64,000 nucleotides of DNA from Callorhinus ursinus. Its lineage: Eukaryota > Chordata > Mammalia > Carnivora > Otariidae. Where the stretch lies: positions 10,655,732-10,719,731 of the forward strand of contig NW_020312968.1 of NCBI RefSeq assembly GCF_003265705.1, in the 5' to 3' direction. Made by a program: the position numbers and the translations under genes. Below, one piece after another: positions 1 through 10,201 of the stretch (the first letter of the stretch is position 1; each line of letters begins with the position of its first letter). The notes under the pieces were generated by a model that saw only the letters and a list, made by a program, of their open reading frames with translations, was not told the origin of the DNA and did no database searches.

Positions 1-508
1 TGGGCCGCGGATCACAGTTTATGGCAACCCCGAGCTGAGAGCCCCGCCTCGACTCCGTCTCTGCAGCCGGCTTCCCCGCTCCGATCCCTGGGAGCTCTGC
101 TGCACTCAGGCACCCCCGGTCTTTCTGTGACCCCGAGGGTCCTGAGTCCACACTGTCCCGCGAGGGCTCCACCCCCCGCTTAGCCACTGGAGCGACGTCC
201 CTCCACGGAGCCAACTTCTAAAAGGTCCGATTTTGTGCTCCGCGGCTCTAGCACTTGCCAGAAGCGGCCGACGGAGGCCCCCTCCCCCGCCGTCTATCCT
301 CCCGAATATCGCCTCGGATTCACTTCTCCGCACGTCCTACCTTCCAGAAAGTGGTCGCTTCTCTGTTCAGAGAGTTGTTGCTACTCTCTTCTTCGATCTC
401 CTGTTGAGTTCGTAGGTGTTCAGAATGGTCTGATCCCTATCCAGCTGAATTCCTGAGACCAGACGAAATCCAGGTCTCCTGCTCCTCCGCCATCTTGCTG
501 CGCCCCCC
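1..508 (-). mobile_element. Young carnivoran L1, 5' UTR (antisense), runs off the left edge
   Basis: The reverse complement begins near 508 with a GC-rich start containing 'gcaagatggcggaggagcag' and continues as the GC-rich 5' UTR I recognise from young carnivoran LINE-1 elements, still in 5' UTR at position 1. The element therefore has its 5' end inside the window and its body outside, so it could be full length. It lies in PGM5 on the same strand as the gene, downstream of exon 2. The L1 5' UTR normally carries an internal promoter. The open frames here are low-complexity GC products and not genes. Confidence 0.8.
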
Positions 509-511
509 TCC

Positions 512-826
512 TCGGTGTCAGTCTTAAAAGCTGGAGTACCCAATGTAGAGTAAAAACCCCTCCTTCCTCGGAGAGAAGCTCAGCATTCTGCATTCCTTCC
601 AGGTGGTGGATTATTTCGCCAGCAGTTAGGTTTATGGTGAGGTTGTGTCGCAGCCTCTCCTACCCACTTTAACATAGTTTCCCTTTCATTTGCCCTGTGT
701 AAAGGGGCTGCTCTGCTAGTTTTTAGGGTTTTTTCAGAGGAAACTGGTCTATATATCTGTAGATTCAGTGTGTCCATGAGAGGAGGTGAGTTCTGGATAT
801 TCCTACGTCACCATCTTGAACCAGAA
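512..826 (-). mobile_element. Older L1 5' UTR fragment
   Basis: Read on the minus strand from about 826 ('ggttcaagatgg...'), this resembles the 5' UTR of an older mammalian L1 subfamily: a start with a GATGG motif, then 'aacctggaagg'-like and 'ctctctccgaggaagg'-like segments. The young L1 at 1-508 appears to have landed next to or inside it. The subfamily is not assigned. Confidence 0.5.
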
Positions 827-829
827 CCC

Positions 830-900
830 AGCCAATTCCTTATAATAAATCTCTATATAGCCTACTCTTCTGTGCCTCTAGGGAAACCTAATACAGCCCC
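830..900 (+). mobile_element. Possible LTR/MaLR 3' end remnant
   Basis: The stretch 'ccaattccttataataaatc' followed by 'ctagggaaacctaatacag' resembles the end of a MaLR-type (MLT/MST) LTR or a similar old repeat that ends in '...ctaatacag'. It is too short to classify. Confidence 0.35.
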
Positions 901-978
901 TCACTGGAACTTTCTGAACCATTTCCCCTCCACCTTGCTTGTCTACCATCAGAGGGTCATTGTAAGACTACGATGGCT

Positions 979-1182
979 GGGGGACATGGGATGGCACAGT
1001 CAGTTAAGCATCTGACTCTTGGTTTTGGCTCAGGTCTTGATCTCGGGTTGTGAGATCGAGGGCCACATCAGGCTCCATGCTCAGTGTGAGTCTGCTTGAG
1101 ATTCTCTCTCTCCCTCTCCTCCCTCTGCACCCCCCCCTACTCTCACACATGCTCTCCCTCTCTCTGAAATAAATAAATCTTT
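979..1182 (+). mobile_element. CAN-SINE, first of a tail-to-tail pair
   Basis: A diverged tRNA-derived head ('ggcacagtcagttaagcatc', A-box-like) is followed by the 'ggctcaggtcttgatctcgg' core, a CT-rich stretch and 'gaaataaataaatctttttt'. The tail abuts the tail of the next, oppositely oriented copy. Confidence 0.85.
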
Positions 1183-1394
1183 TTTTTAAAGATTTATGTA
1201 TTTATTTATTTATTTTGACAGAGAGAGAGACAGAGAGAGACAGCGAGAGAGGGAACACAAGCAGGGGGAGTGGGAGAGGGAGAAGCAGGCTTCCCGCTGT
1301 GCAGGGAGCCCGATGCGGGGCTCGATCCCAGGACTCTGGGATCATGACCTGAGCCGAAGGCAGACGCTTAACGACTGAGCCACCCAGGCGCCCC
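1183..1394 (-). mobile_element. CAN-SINE, second of a tail-to-tail pair
   Basis: It starts with an A/T tail in reverse ('aaagatttatgtatttattt'), then a GA-rich stretch, and ends in 'gagccacccaggcgcccc', the reverse complement of the SINE head. It is an arctoid-type copy in good condition. Confidence 0.93.
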
Positions 1395-1425
1395 ATAAAT
1401 ACATCTTTTTTAACAAATAAAACTA

Positions 1426-1644
<219 letters not shown>

Positions 1645-1679
1645 CTAGATCAGCCAAAGAAAAAAATCAATCCAGTTAC

Positions 1680-2345
1680 ATGGGATCAGAGGCATTTCAT
1701 TGGGAAGTGCCCCAGGCTCTGTTAATAGACAGTAAATCACTTGACAAAAGGAACTGAGTGGGCTTCAGGTTAAGGGGTGAAGGAGAGCTCTGGCATTGTC
1801 TTTATAACACCTTTGGGGCACCCACATCTAGCAGTCAATTATCAGGCTGCAAACTGGATCTGCCTCATTGATATTTAGTAGTTTGAAACATCCGCTTTTG
1901 ATGACCAAGAGGTTAGCTTGAACTACACAAGACGTTCTTAGTTTGTTACTGGCTTAGAAACTCTACACGTGAACATGCTAGAAATTAGAAGAAAAAAGAA
2001 ATGGAGTGCTTCTCTGCTTCACCCCTTTCCTCTCTCTTCCTCAAGACAAGCTCATACAGGAGGGACCTGGCTTACTATAGCCTCGTCATACAGCGGGTGT
2101 ATTTAACTGCCCTCGGAACGACCACTCTTACGAAGGCAAGACTTATTTCTGCCACTGACAACATGTGCTGGAGACACCAGAAAAAACTCCCCAGTCATGC
2201 TAGGCAGAGATCTGGAGGTCATCCATGGGTGTGGTCAGAGTCTTCCTAGAGCTACAAAATTGACTTTAAAAAAGAAAGCCACATAGCCCTGCCGAGTATT
2301 ACTCAGTATGCTTTGTCTTAAAATAGAGACCAACGTCATCCAATC
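1680..2345. other. Intronic sequence, nothing recognised
   Basis: A/T-rich unique-looking sequence inside PGM5 intron 1. Short open frames only. No repeat family or conserved element is recognised by eye. Confidence 0.5.
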
Positions 2346-2348
2346 CAG

Positions 2349-2627
2349 TGGTTCTCAAATGTTACGACAATTCAGAATCTGAATGAAGCCTTAAAATTAC
2401 CAATACTCAAGCTCTACAGGTGATTTCCACGTTCAGCCAAGCTTGGTGATCAAATCCCCTTGTTAAGAATCAGCAGCACGGCCATCACCTATGAGCTTGG
2501 TAGAAATGCAGAACCTCAAGGTCCACTCAAGACCCACTGAGGAAGAATCAATAAGTACCTTAACAAGATTCCCTCCCCACTTCCAGCTACTTCATTTGTC
2601 CATTAAAATGTGAGAAGTACTGCTGTA
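2349..2627 (-). mobile_element. MER5-like hAT MITE remnants
   Basis: 'ccagtggttctcaaatg' at about 2347 is a typical MER5-type hAT terminal sequence. From 2462 onward 'aatcagcagcacggccatca' and 'ttggtagaaatgcagaacct' match the MER5A body in reverse, ending near 'gtgagaagtactgctg'. Both parts are old and diverged, and two elements may be juxtaposed. Confidence 0.6.
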
Positions 2628-3149
2628 GCCCACAAGCCAAGGTAAGCTCTAGCATCCAGCTTAACGCCAAAATTGCTCTGGCACCAACTACAGCATTGCT
2701 AGAAGTAGGTCACTGACCAAATATGAAAATGAGGAAAATACAGGAAAAAATGTACAAAGAGCAAACACAAGAGCTCCAAGAACAAAACAGTCCTGGGATG
2801 ATTTAGTATGGAAAGACCCACAACATCCCCAGAGTACAGATTTTCAAGTGGAGGAGACAGTTTATAAACAAATAAACCTAATAATAATATTTACTAGTTT
2901 GATATGTATTGGTAAGGAAATCGGCAGGGTTCTGTGAAAGAGAATAACAGGGTGTCAATTTTAATAATAAAAATAAACATGTTAATAAAATAATAGCTAA
3001 GGGAGCTTGGATTTTTATCCTAAGTGCAATGGGAATTCATTGAAGAGCTTTAAGCAGTGGAAGTGATGTGATATTTACATTTTAAAAGATCACAGAAATG
3101 AGTAGTCCAAATGATCTTTTCAGAAAGCAAGTCATATCGTGTCAGCAAA

Positions 3150-3895
3150 ATATGTCAATGACAAACCCAAAGTAAAGCCAAAGTCATCATCATATTCTTT
3201 AAGGCCCTGCATGACCTAACCCCCATTACCTGACATCCTCTACTTCCCTCTCTCCTCTGCTCCAGCCACATTGGTAGGTTTACTGTTCCTCAAACACATC
3301 AAGCATGATCGGGGCCTTTGCATTTGCTCTTTCCTCTGCTTTGGACACTCTTTTTTTTTTTTTAAAGATTTTATTTATTTATTTGAGAGAGAGAGAGAAT
3401 GAGAGATACAGAGCACGAGAAGGAAGAGGGTCAGAGGGAGAAGCAGACTCCCCGCTGAGCGGGGAGCCCGATGCAGGACTCGATCCCGGGACTCCAGGAT
3501 CATGACCTGAGCCGAAGGCAGTCGCTTAACCAACTGAGCCACCCAGGCACCCTGCTTTGGACACTCTTACCCAGATATGCATATGCCTCCTTCTCCGATC
3601 CTTTGGGTTTCTGTCCCAATGTCAACTACTCAGAGATAGCACCATTGGCTGACCAATATAACATAGCACCCACACATCCCTAAGTTTTCTATTTTCCTCT
3701 CTTTCCTTTACCCTGTTTTAATCTTCCTTATTACACATATTGCCACCTAATATTTTCCATATTATTCGTTTACTTATTTCCCAGCTAAACAGAAGCTCTA
3801 AGGGCTTTGTTTTATCCATTGTTATATTTTGAGAACCTAGAACAAATCTAGTCTGTAGTAAGATCACAATAAATAAGTTGAATGAATTCACCGAA
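3150..3895 (+). mobile_element. L2 LINE 3' end, split by a SINE
   Basis: The segment 'aaggccctgcatgacctaac', then 'ctctgctccagccacattgg' and 'ggggcctttgcatttgctc', is the L2 ORF/3' region. It continues after the SINE (3552 onward) to the typical L2 end 'aataaataagttgaatgaat'. It is an ancient mammalian repeat in sense orientation. Confidence 0.85.
3353..3551 (-). mobile_element. CAN-SINE inserted in L2
   Basis: Reverse tail (poly-T, 'aagattttatttatttattt'), GA-rich stretch and head 'gagccacccaggcacc'. The target-site duplication is perfect: 'ctgctttggacactctt' at 3336-3352 and 3552-3568. Confidence 0.95.
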
Positions 3896-4119
3896 AAAAA
3901 TGAATGAATGGCTGCTATGTGAGAAATGCATTAGAGTGACAAGAGCCAAAAGAGGAAGATCAGATGGAAGAATATTACAGTGGAGCCGAGTGTGGACAGT
4001 GTCTTGGACTAGGCTAGAGGCAGAAGAAACAAAGAGAAGGGATTCTATTTGAGACTCTTTTTTGGAAGGAGAATGAAAAGAACACATAGTTAGAATGAAA
4101 TATAAAAGAGAGGAACTCT

Positions 4120-4640
4120 GGTAGCAAGCCTTCAAGATGGCCCCCAATGATCCTTGCCTTCTGGTATTTGTGCCTTCGTGCAGTCCCCTCTGACTAAGTC
4201 CCACAGTGAATAAGGCAGAACTGGTGATTGGTAGAACACTGTAGAACTGAGAGTGCATGACTTCCAAGGTGAGGCCATAAATGACACTGTAGCTTCTACT
4301 TCTCTGTCTTGGATTGTTGACTCTGAGGGAGACCAGCCACTCTGTCCTGAAGACACGCAAGGAGCCCTGCGTAGCAGCCACCCAAAGGGAGAGGAACTGA
4401 GGTCTCCTACCAACAGCCAGCAGCAACTTGCCAGCTGTGTGAGTGGGCCATGTTGCAATGGATCCTCCAGTTGCACCAAACGTTCATATGACAAAGCCCC
4501 CACCAACACGTGACTGTGACTTCCTGAGAGTCCCCAAGTCAGAACAAACTATCTCCTGTGAGTAAAATAAATATTCGTTGCCATGTTAGGACATAAGTTT
4601 TGTCATAATTTCTTGCACAGCAATGAACAACTAATACAAG
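4120..4640 (+). mobile_element. MaLR (MLT1-type) solitary LTR
   Basis: It has the MLT1 architecture: 'cttcaagatggcccccaatg' near the start, 'gcctccagttg'-like middle motifs, a polyadenylation-like 'aaaataaatattcgttgcca' and the end 'aatgaacaactaatacaag'. It is a non-autonomous ERVL-related LTR of ancient age. The open frames across it on both strands are fortuitous. Confidence 0.75.
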
Positions 4641-5020
4641 GGCAGTGAGGAAAAGAATCTACTCCCAGATTTCTACCTTTAATAATTTAAGGGATGATGG
4701 TGTCATTTGTCAAGATGGGAAAGACATTGGGCAATAATTATACTCATATTGTTATCCAGAGCCATAATAAATCATGTTCCACATGCTCTTGTTAAAATTT
4801 ATTTAGTCATTCAACTCATCTTATTGAGGATTACCATGAAACAGGCAACGTCGAAGACCCTACAGATACAGCAATAAATATGGTTTAGTCACTGCCCTCA
4901 AGGAGTAAGTCTGTAGGTTCATGAATCTAAAAACTACTTGTAACCTTTGTTCATATTTTTCTGTCTCTCCCATTTTTAAAAATTGCTTGTAAAGAAACAA
5001 CTGTTAAAGGGGGAAGGTGT

Positions 5021-5131
5021 GGGCGCCTGGGTGGCTCAGTCAGTTAAGCAGCTGACTCTTGATTTCAGTTCAGCTCTTGATCTCAAGGTTGTGAGTTCAA
5101 GCTCCATGTTAGGCTCCACTGGAGCCTACTT

Positions 5132-5133
<2 letters not shown>
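5021..5133 (+). mobile_element. CAN-SINE (truncated body) with CA-repeat tail
   Basis: Head 'gggcgcctgggtggctcagt' and core 'gactcttgatttcagttcag'. The CT-rich part and A-tail are replaced by a CA repeat at 5134-5178. Confidence 0.9.

Positions 5134-5178
<45 letters not shown>
5134..5178 (+). repeat. (CA)n microsatellite
   Basis: About 22 uninterrupted CA units grown from the SINE tail. Confidence 0.97.
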
Positions 5179-5180
<2 letters not shown>

Positions 5181-5351
5181 GTAAAGTTATATTCACTTTG
5201 GGGCTAGGACTTGGAAAAAATACAGAAATAAATATATACAATTTATTTATCAAGTAGTTGAGATTATAGACCAACTTTTTATCTTAACCAAATTTCAGTT
5301 ATTTCTTGTTTGAAAAGGTAATATATATTCTGTTTAAGAAGGTTAATGTGA

Positions 5352-5550
5352 GGGGCACCTGGGTGGCTCAGTCATTGAGCATCTGCCTTCGGCTCAGGTC
5401 ATGATCCCAGGGTCCTGGGATCGAGCCCCGCATCAGGCTCCCTGCTCAGCGGGAAGCCTGCTTCTCCCTCTCCCACTCTGTCTCTTGCTGTGTTCCCTCT
5501 CTCACTGTGTCTCTCTCTCTGTCAAATAAATAAATAAAATCTTTAAAAAG
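5352..5550 (+). mobile_element. CAN-SINE
   Basis: Head 'ggggcacctgggtggctcag', core, CT-rich region and tail 'aaataaataaataaaatctt'. Flanks 'aaggttaatgtgag' and 'aagaggtaatgctg' look like a diverged target-site duplication. Confidence 0.95.
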
Positions 5551-5760
5551 AGGTAATGCTGAACACTGTATATAAATTTAATTGTGGGACATCTCAGGCA
5601 ATAATAAGGGCTGGAGGAGCTGCAAGAGCAAGTGATAGAGCTTCTTCTAAAGTTAGACATGAAAAACCATGAAGATACTTGTATCCCCCGCAAATCCTCC
5701 CTAAAAGGGGACTTGAGCAGAGAATGATTTTAAGAATCAAGCGGTAGAATGACCTAGTCT

Positions 5761-6055
5761 GTGAATACTGATCAGCCTCCTTCCCCTGTAGCCACTCCTG
5801 TCATTGACCAATGGGTTCAGGGAAAAAGTGATCATGGTGGCAAGGAGGGAGGTTATACACGGACTCAGCAACATGGATTTCCTCTCGCCAGCCTGGCTAC
5901 AGCCACCAGTGGGCACCCGACAGAAACCAAAACTGAGTCCCTAATAGGGCACCATTCCCGGGGTGATCAGCTAACCACCTGGTTGCAGGTTGACTACACT
6001 GGGACCACTTCCATCGTGGAAGGGGAAGAGCTTTGTTCTTACTGAAGTGGACACA
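5761..6055 (+). mobile_element. ERVL pol (integrase-region) relic
   Basis: The plus-strand translation contains a stretch around 5930-6045 (a 'GDQ..TW.QVDY.G' pattern, then a Trp-less 'S.VEGE.L' stretch) that matches the region at the start of the ERVL-family integrase core. The reading frame is degenerate and ends at a stop after 'CSY'. It is an ancient endogenous retroviral fragment inside PGM5 intron 1 with no intact gene. Assignment rests on motif recognition only. Confidence 0.65.
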
Positions 6056-6089
6056 CAGAAAAGAAGATACACCCAGAAGAAGAAGCACT

Positions 6090-6300
6090 GTGAAGACAGG
6101 CAGAGATCAGAGTAAAGCGGCCACAAGCCAGGGAATGCCAAGGAATATGGCAGCCACCACACCAGAAGCTAGAAGAGGCATGGAATGGTTTACCCTTAGA
6201 GCCCCCAGAGGAAGTATAAGACCCTGCTGGATTTCAGACTTCTGGCCTGCTAGCAACTGATAAAAGAAATATAACCTTTGGAAGCCCTGTTGTTTAAAGA
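6090..6300 (+). mobile_element. MaLR-type LTR remnant
   Basis: 'gcggccacaagccagggaat', 'agaagctagaagaggcatgg', 'ttagagcccccagaggaagt' and 'gacttctggcctgctagcaa' follow the order of an MLT1/MST-type LTR. It directly follows the ERVL pol relic. Confidence 0.55.
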
Positions 6301-6304
6301 AAGA

Positions 6305-6425
6305 GCACTCAATTTCAAAGTTAAAAGATCTAGATGTGAATCTGGCCTCCACCCCAGAGGAGGACAAATCACTTCACTTTTCTAAGGCTTCTTGTCTTCA
6401 TCTGCAAAGCTGAGAATCTTAAGAT
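6305..6425 (+). repeat. MIR SINE fragment
   Basis: 'gtgaatctggcctccacccc', 'caaatcacttcacttttcta' and 'cttcatctgcaaagctgag' follow the MIR core order. Confidence 0.55.
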
Positions 6426-6500
6426 GAGATCCCATAAAGAAAAACCCTTTGTGAAATTAAGCACGACATTAAGTTACCATCATCCTCCGCAAACACTTAC

Positions 6501-6696
6501 TTTTTTACAAAGATTTTATGTATTTATTTGAGAGAGAGAGAGAGAGAGAGCACAAGCATGGGGAGGGGCAGAGGCAGAGGGAGAAGCAGACTCCCCACTG
6601 AGCAGAGAGCCTGATGCGGGACTCGATCCCCGGACGCTGGTATCATGACCTGAGCTGAAGGCAGAGGCTTAACTGACTGAACCACCCTGGCGCCCT
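6501..6696 (-). mobile_element. CAN-SINE
   Basis: Reverse tail, GA-rich stretch and head 'gaaccaccctggcgccc'. Target-site duplication 'cctccgcaaacactta' before and 'cctcctcaaacactta' after, one mismatch. Confidence 0.95.
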
Positions 6697-6721
6697 ACCC
6701 TCCTCAAACACTTAAAATTCA

Positions 6722-6723
6722 TT

Positions 6724-6778
<55 letters not shown>
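6722..6778 (+). repeat. (TTTA)n microsatellite
   Basis: About 14 TTTA units expanded from the reversed tail of the adjoining SINE. Confidence 0.97.
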
Positions 6779-6955
6779 GAGTGAGAGGGAGAGGGAGAGA
6801 GCATGTGGGCAAGTGTGGGGAGGGGCAGAGGGAGAGGGAGTCTCAAGCAGACTCCCCACTCCGCCACAGATCCTGGTGCAGGGTTTGATCTCACGACCCT
6901 GAGATCATGACCTGAGCTGAAATCAAGAGTCAAACGCTTAACTGACTGAGCCACC
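6779..6955 (-). mobile_element. CAN-SINE
   Basis: GA-rich stretch, 'ctgagatcatgacctgagct' and head 'gactgagccaccca'. Flanks 'ttaaaattcattt' and 'ctaaaattcactttt' suggest the target-site duplication. Confidence 0.92.
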
Positions 6956-7089
6956 CACTAAAATTCACTTTTAGACAGCAGGTTATCCCTTAAGCTACCA
7001 TTTCACTTTCCAAAAAAAGTCCTAGAAATACTACCTCCGCCAACGCAGCAGACGATACCTTGCAAGAAGAAAATGGTCTACTTACATAA

Positions 7090-7640
7090 TTAGCCTTGCG
7101 TTTGTTTAGGGCTTTGGAGCAGGGAGCGTCTGACTTCTATTCCTGAGTGAAACCCAGACCACAATGGGGAGTAGGGGGGCGGTCCACATCAAGGCGTCCT
7201 GCGGCTCCCTCCCCGACCCTCCCCTAGCGGGCATTGGGGGAATCGCCACTCCCATCCCCATTCGGTCTGGCTTTGGCTGGAGGAAAGGGAACCAGAGTGG
7301 GCTGCACCCGCTCCTGGGCAACATGTCCTTCCGTTCCCACTCGCAAAGAGGCGCGAGGGGGCCCCTAATGCCCTGTCACGTACACACACACTGGGCGGTA
7401 CACACGTATGGCTCCCAGGATCCACAGGAAGCCACGTGAACACTATCACACAGGTGCCCGCAGACCTATCTGAGGCACATGCTTTCCCACACACACAGAT
7501 ACACAGACAGACCCAGCTTGAGCTTGTTCCTACCCAGGCAGGACTTCCAAAGGCTTGGGCAAGAGAAGATATAGCAGGGCCCAGCGTGCAATTAGCCACA
7601 TTGCCCAGGGTGCCCTTACTTAATCATCTTTCTCTGTCTA
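7090..7640. other. Locally GC-rich intronic block
   Basis: The 7130-7440 part is richer in G+C and CpG than its surroundings and has overlapping open frames on both strands, none with recognisable homology. It could be an intronic regulatory element. Nothing proves this. Confidence 0.3.
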
Positions 7641-7862
7641 GTCTCCTAAACTGATGTCGGTACCTCCCACGGATGCTTCAACCTCACCTGGACTGCATCA
7701 TTACTGCTCCACCCCCGAATGGGAATCAGTGTGCCCTCCACATGCCACGGACCAGTGTCCTGAAAAGAGAATATTTTATCTCAGAAAGCTTTCTCCCAGC
7801 CCGGCCATTTCTTTACACTGGGCACCCTATACAGCTAATTTTTAAGATGATTTTCTTTCTCA

Positions 7863-8050
7863 GGGCACCTGGGTGGCTCAGTCAGTTAGGCATCTGACTC
7901 TTGATTTCAGCTCAGGTCATGATCTCAGGGTCGTGGGATCGAGCCCCTGCCTCCGGCTCTGCGCTCAGTGGGGAGTCTGTTTGAGGTTCTCTCGTTCTCT
8001 CTGCCCCTCCCCCCAATTTCTCTCTCTAAATAAATAAATCTTTAAAAAAA
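7863..8050 (+). mobile_element. CAN-SINE
   Basis: Head 'gggcacctgggtggctcagt', core and tail 'aaataaataaatctttaaaa'. Target-site duplication near 'gattttctttctc' / 'aattttctttctc'. Confidence 0.95.
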
Positions 8051-8990
8051 TACTAATTTTCTTTCTCATATCTCCCTCTTTCAGAACACTAACAAACTAT
8101 TCTTCTAAATTAGATTTAGCAATGAGTTCAGTTTCTAATTAGCTCAAAGTGCTAGAGAGCAGTGATGGGCAGCTGAAACCCCCAGGCTAGGGTCTCAGAG
8201 TAGAGGCAGATTTTTTACTCCAAATGAGTTTCTCCCAGGAACGTAACACTAATGAACGCAGGATTGTTTTCATGTGTGAACTCCCTTCACTATGACTTCC
8301 CTCCTATGATTTCCTTTGAGCTTTACATAGTCATTTTTTTAAAAAGAGTCCCAAAGAGAGAGAGACAAGGAAAAGTAAGCATGACATTCCCCAATATCCT
8401 CCACTCACTGTGTCATATCCCTGTCATTCCCAAAGTGAATCAGAGAGCGAAGAGAGCCATAAACAGAAGCTTCCTTGATGGGTCCCAGAGTGTTGTGCGG
8501 ACCACACAGCCACAACCACAGCCATCTCCAAAGTGCACAGAAAGCCATATACACAAAGATGCCTGTTTCCTGTCTTCATAGTTAAACAAAAACCAAAACC
8601 CACAAAGCAAGCCCAAAGCCAAGCCGCCATGATGGCAGGGCTTTGGTCCCAGCTGTCAGAGGGGCGTGTCAGCCTTTGTGCAGGGCTGCACATGAGTAAG
8701 CCCGAGATGGCTAAGTGGAATTTTGAGAAATAACAAACTCAAGACATGGATGTGGTTATCCAAACATCAAGGGACTTCTCCATTTGCACATGGATAATGA
8801 TGCAGTTATATGCTTTGTTACATGGAGACCAGATGGGAGCCACTGAGCCCATCCTCAGCTTCCTGTCCCCCTGGAAGTCTTTACACACACACTTCGGGGC
8901 TGGAAGGAGAGAGGAGAGTCTACCAGAATCAAACCAAGACAGATTGTTAGGACATTCGGTCCCTAACACCTGAACAGGTGCAGAAAAGTC
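8051..8990. other. Intronic sequence, nothing recognised
   Basis: Unique-looking sequence without a recognisable exon or repeat. The open frames at 8252-8581 (+) and 8424-8693 (-) overlap one another and show no family resemblance. Confidence 0.4.
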
Positions 8991-8994
8991 ATGG

Positions 8995-9170
8995 GCACCC
9001 AGAAGTTTGGCTCAGGTTCTATTCCTCCACCAACTCACCAATTCTGGAGATCTCATTGAGGATCAGGCAACTGAGCTTTCCTCGGGTGCAAAATGGGGGT
9101 GGTGACATTAGAACTTATGTCCCTCCTAGTAATTAGGTAAGTCAGCACTTGGAAAATACTGAAATCTTTG
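8995..9170 (+). repeat. Possible MIR
   Basis: 'ggctcaggttctattcctcc' followed by 'gggtgcaaaatgggggtggt' is MIR-like but diverged. Confidence 0.35.
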
Positions 9171-9319
9171 CCTTGATGTATAGGACTTGGCTCACTGAAA
9201 TAAGAAAGGATCTGTTTGTTGTTATTTTATGAGGTGCTTAACCCAACTGAAGACCTGCAGAGGAACCACTGGACCTACCTGGGTCAAGAAGGCAGAGTTG
9301 AGTGCCCTGAGATAAACCG

Positions 9320-9490
9320 GGATTTTCATGTCCAAAGGGCAAGGATATAAAAACTGCCCTTGCCTCCTACTGGCTAAGTGACTTCAGGCAAGATCCCCCT
9401 GTGTCTTGGGTTTGTTATTCTAAAAGATGGGAGGTGAGAAGAGGTAATGTAAGCAAGCTCCAGTTCAGTGTCTTGCACCAAATAAAGACT
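9320..9490 (+). repeat. MIR SINE fragment
   Basis: 'actggctaagtgacttcagg' and 'taaaagatgggaggtgagaa' follow the MIR core and tail order ('gtgacctt...', 'aaaatgggga...'). Confidence 0.5.
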
Positions 9491-9589
9491 CCAGGAGCTT
9501 CCATTGCCTTCCTTCCTCTTCCTCGAGCCATTTCTTAATTCTTATGTATGAATTCCTTAATTCATAGTCATTGAATGAATCTGTTGTTG

Positions 9590-9975
9590 TTTTGCTAACC
9601 TACAGTGATTTTCTAATTACAAATATATATGTAAACATACATACATGTTCCTTTTTTGGACATTTAGGAAGCACACATAAGCAAGAAGAAAATAAGAGTC
9701 ATCTCTATATCTAAAAATGAACACTGTTCACATTATGTGTGTACCCTTTGTGTCTTGGTATCTCTGTTTCTCTCTCTCTTTCATTTACATATTTCCGTAT
9801 TTTTACAAGAGGGATTATTTGTGTCATCTACATCTTTCACTTAATATATCCAGCCCGTCCCTGGTGTCTATGTTTCTGTGTCACTAAATACTCTCCCACA
9901 ATATGATTTTAGCACATGTAAAGTCTTCCAATATTTAAATGTAGCATCATTTACTGACCAATATAAAAGTGCTTT
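9590..9975 (-). mobile_element. Old L1 (L1M-type) fragment, antisense
   Basis: 'catttacatatttccgtatt', 'catctttcacttaatatatc' and 'taaatgtagcatcatttact' resemble antisense L1M 3' UTR sequence. Heavily diverged. Confidence 0.4.
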
Positions 9976-9976
9976 T

Positions 9977-10201
9977 TGGGGCACCTGGGGGGGGCACAGT
10001 CGGTTGAGCATCAGACTCTTGGTTTCGGCTCAGGTCGTGATCTCAGGGTCCTGAGATCGAGCCCCATGTCTGGCTCTGAGCTCAGCGCAGTCTCCTTGAG
10101 AGTCTCTCTCTCCCTTCCCTTCTGCCCCTCCCTCCCCCATCTGCATGCATGCATGCATGCTCTCTTTCTCTCTCTCTCTTTAAAATAAAATTTTTTAAAA
10201 A
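9977..10201 (+). mobile_element. CAN-SINE
   Basis: Head 'ggggcacctggggggggcac' has a small G expansion. The core, the CT-rich region with a short TGCA repeat (10141-10161) and the A/T tail follow. Flanks 'aaaagtgcttttt' / 'aaaaagtgttctttt'. Confidence 0.93.

Noticed and set aside
1196..1378. Open frames within CAN-SINE copies throughout the window
   Set aside because: Arg/Glu-rich or Ser/Leu-rich products come from the GA/CT-rich SINE middle and recur at every copy.
3848..4426. 192-codon minus-strand open frame
   Set aside because: It runs antisense over an L2 end and an MLT1-type LTR. No homology is recognisable.
5083..5274. Open frames across the CA repeat
   Set aside because: They are dinucleotide repeat translations (Cys/Val or Thr/His runs).
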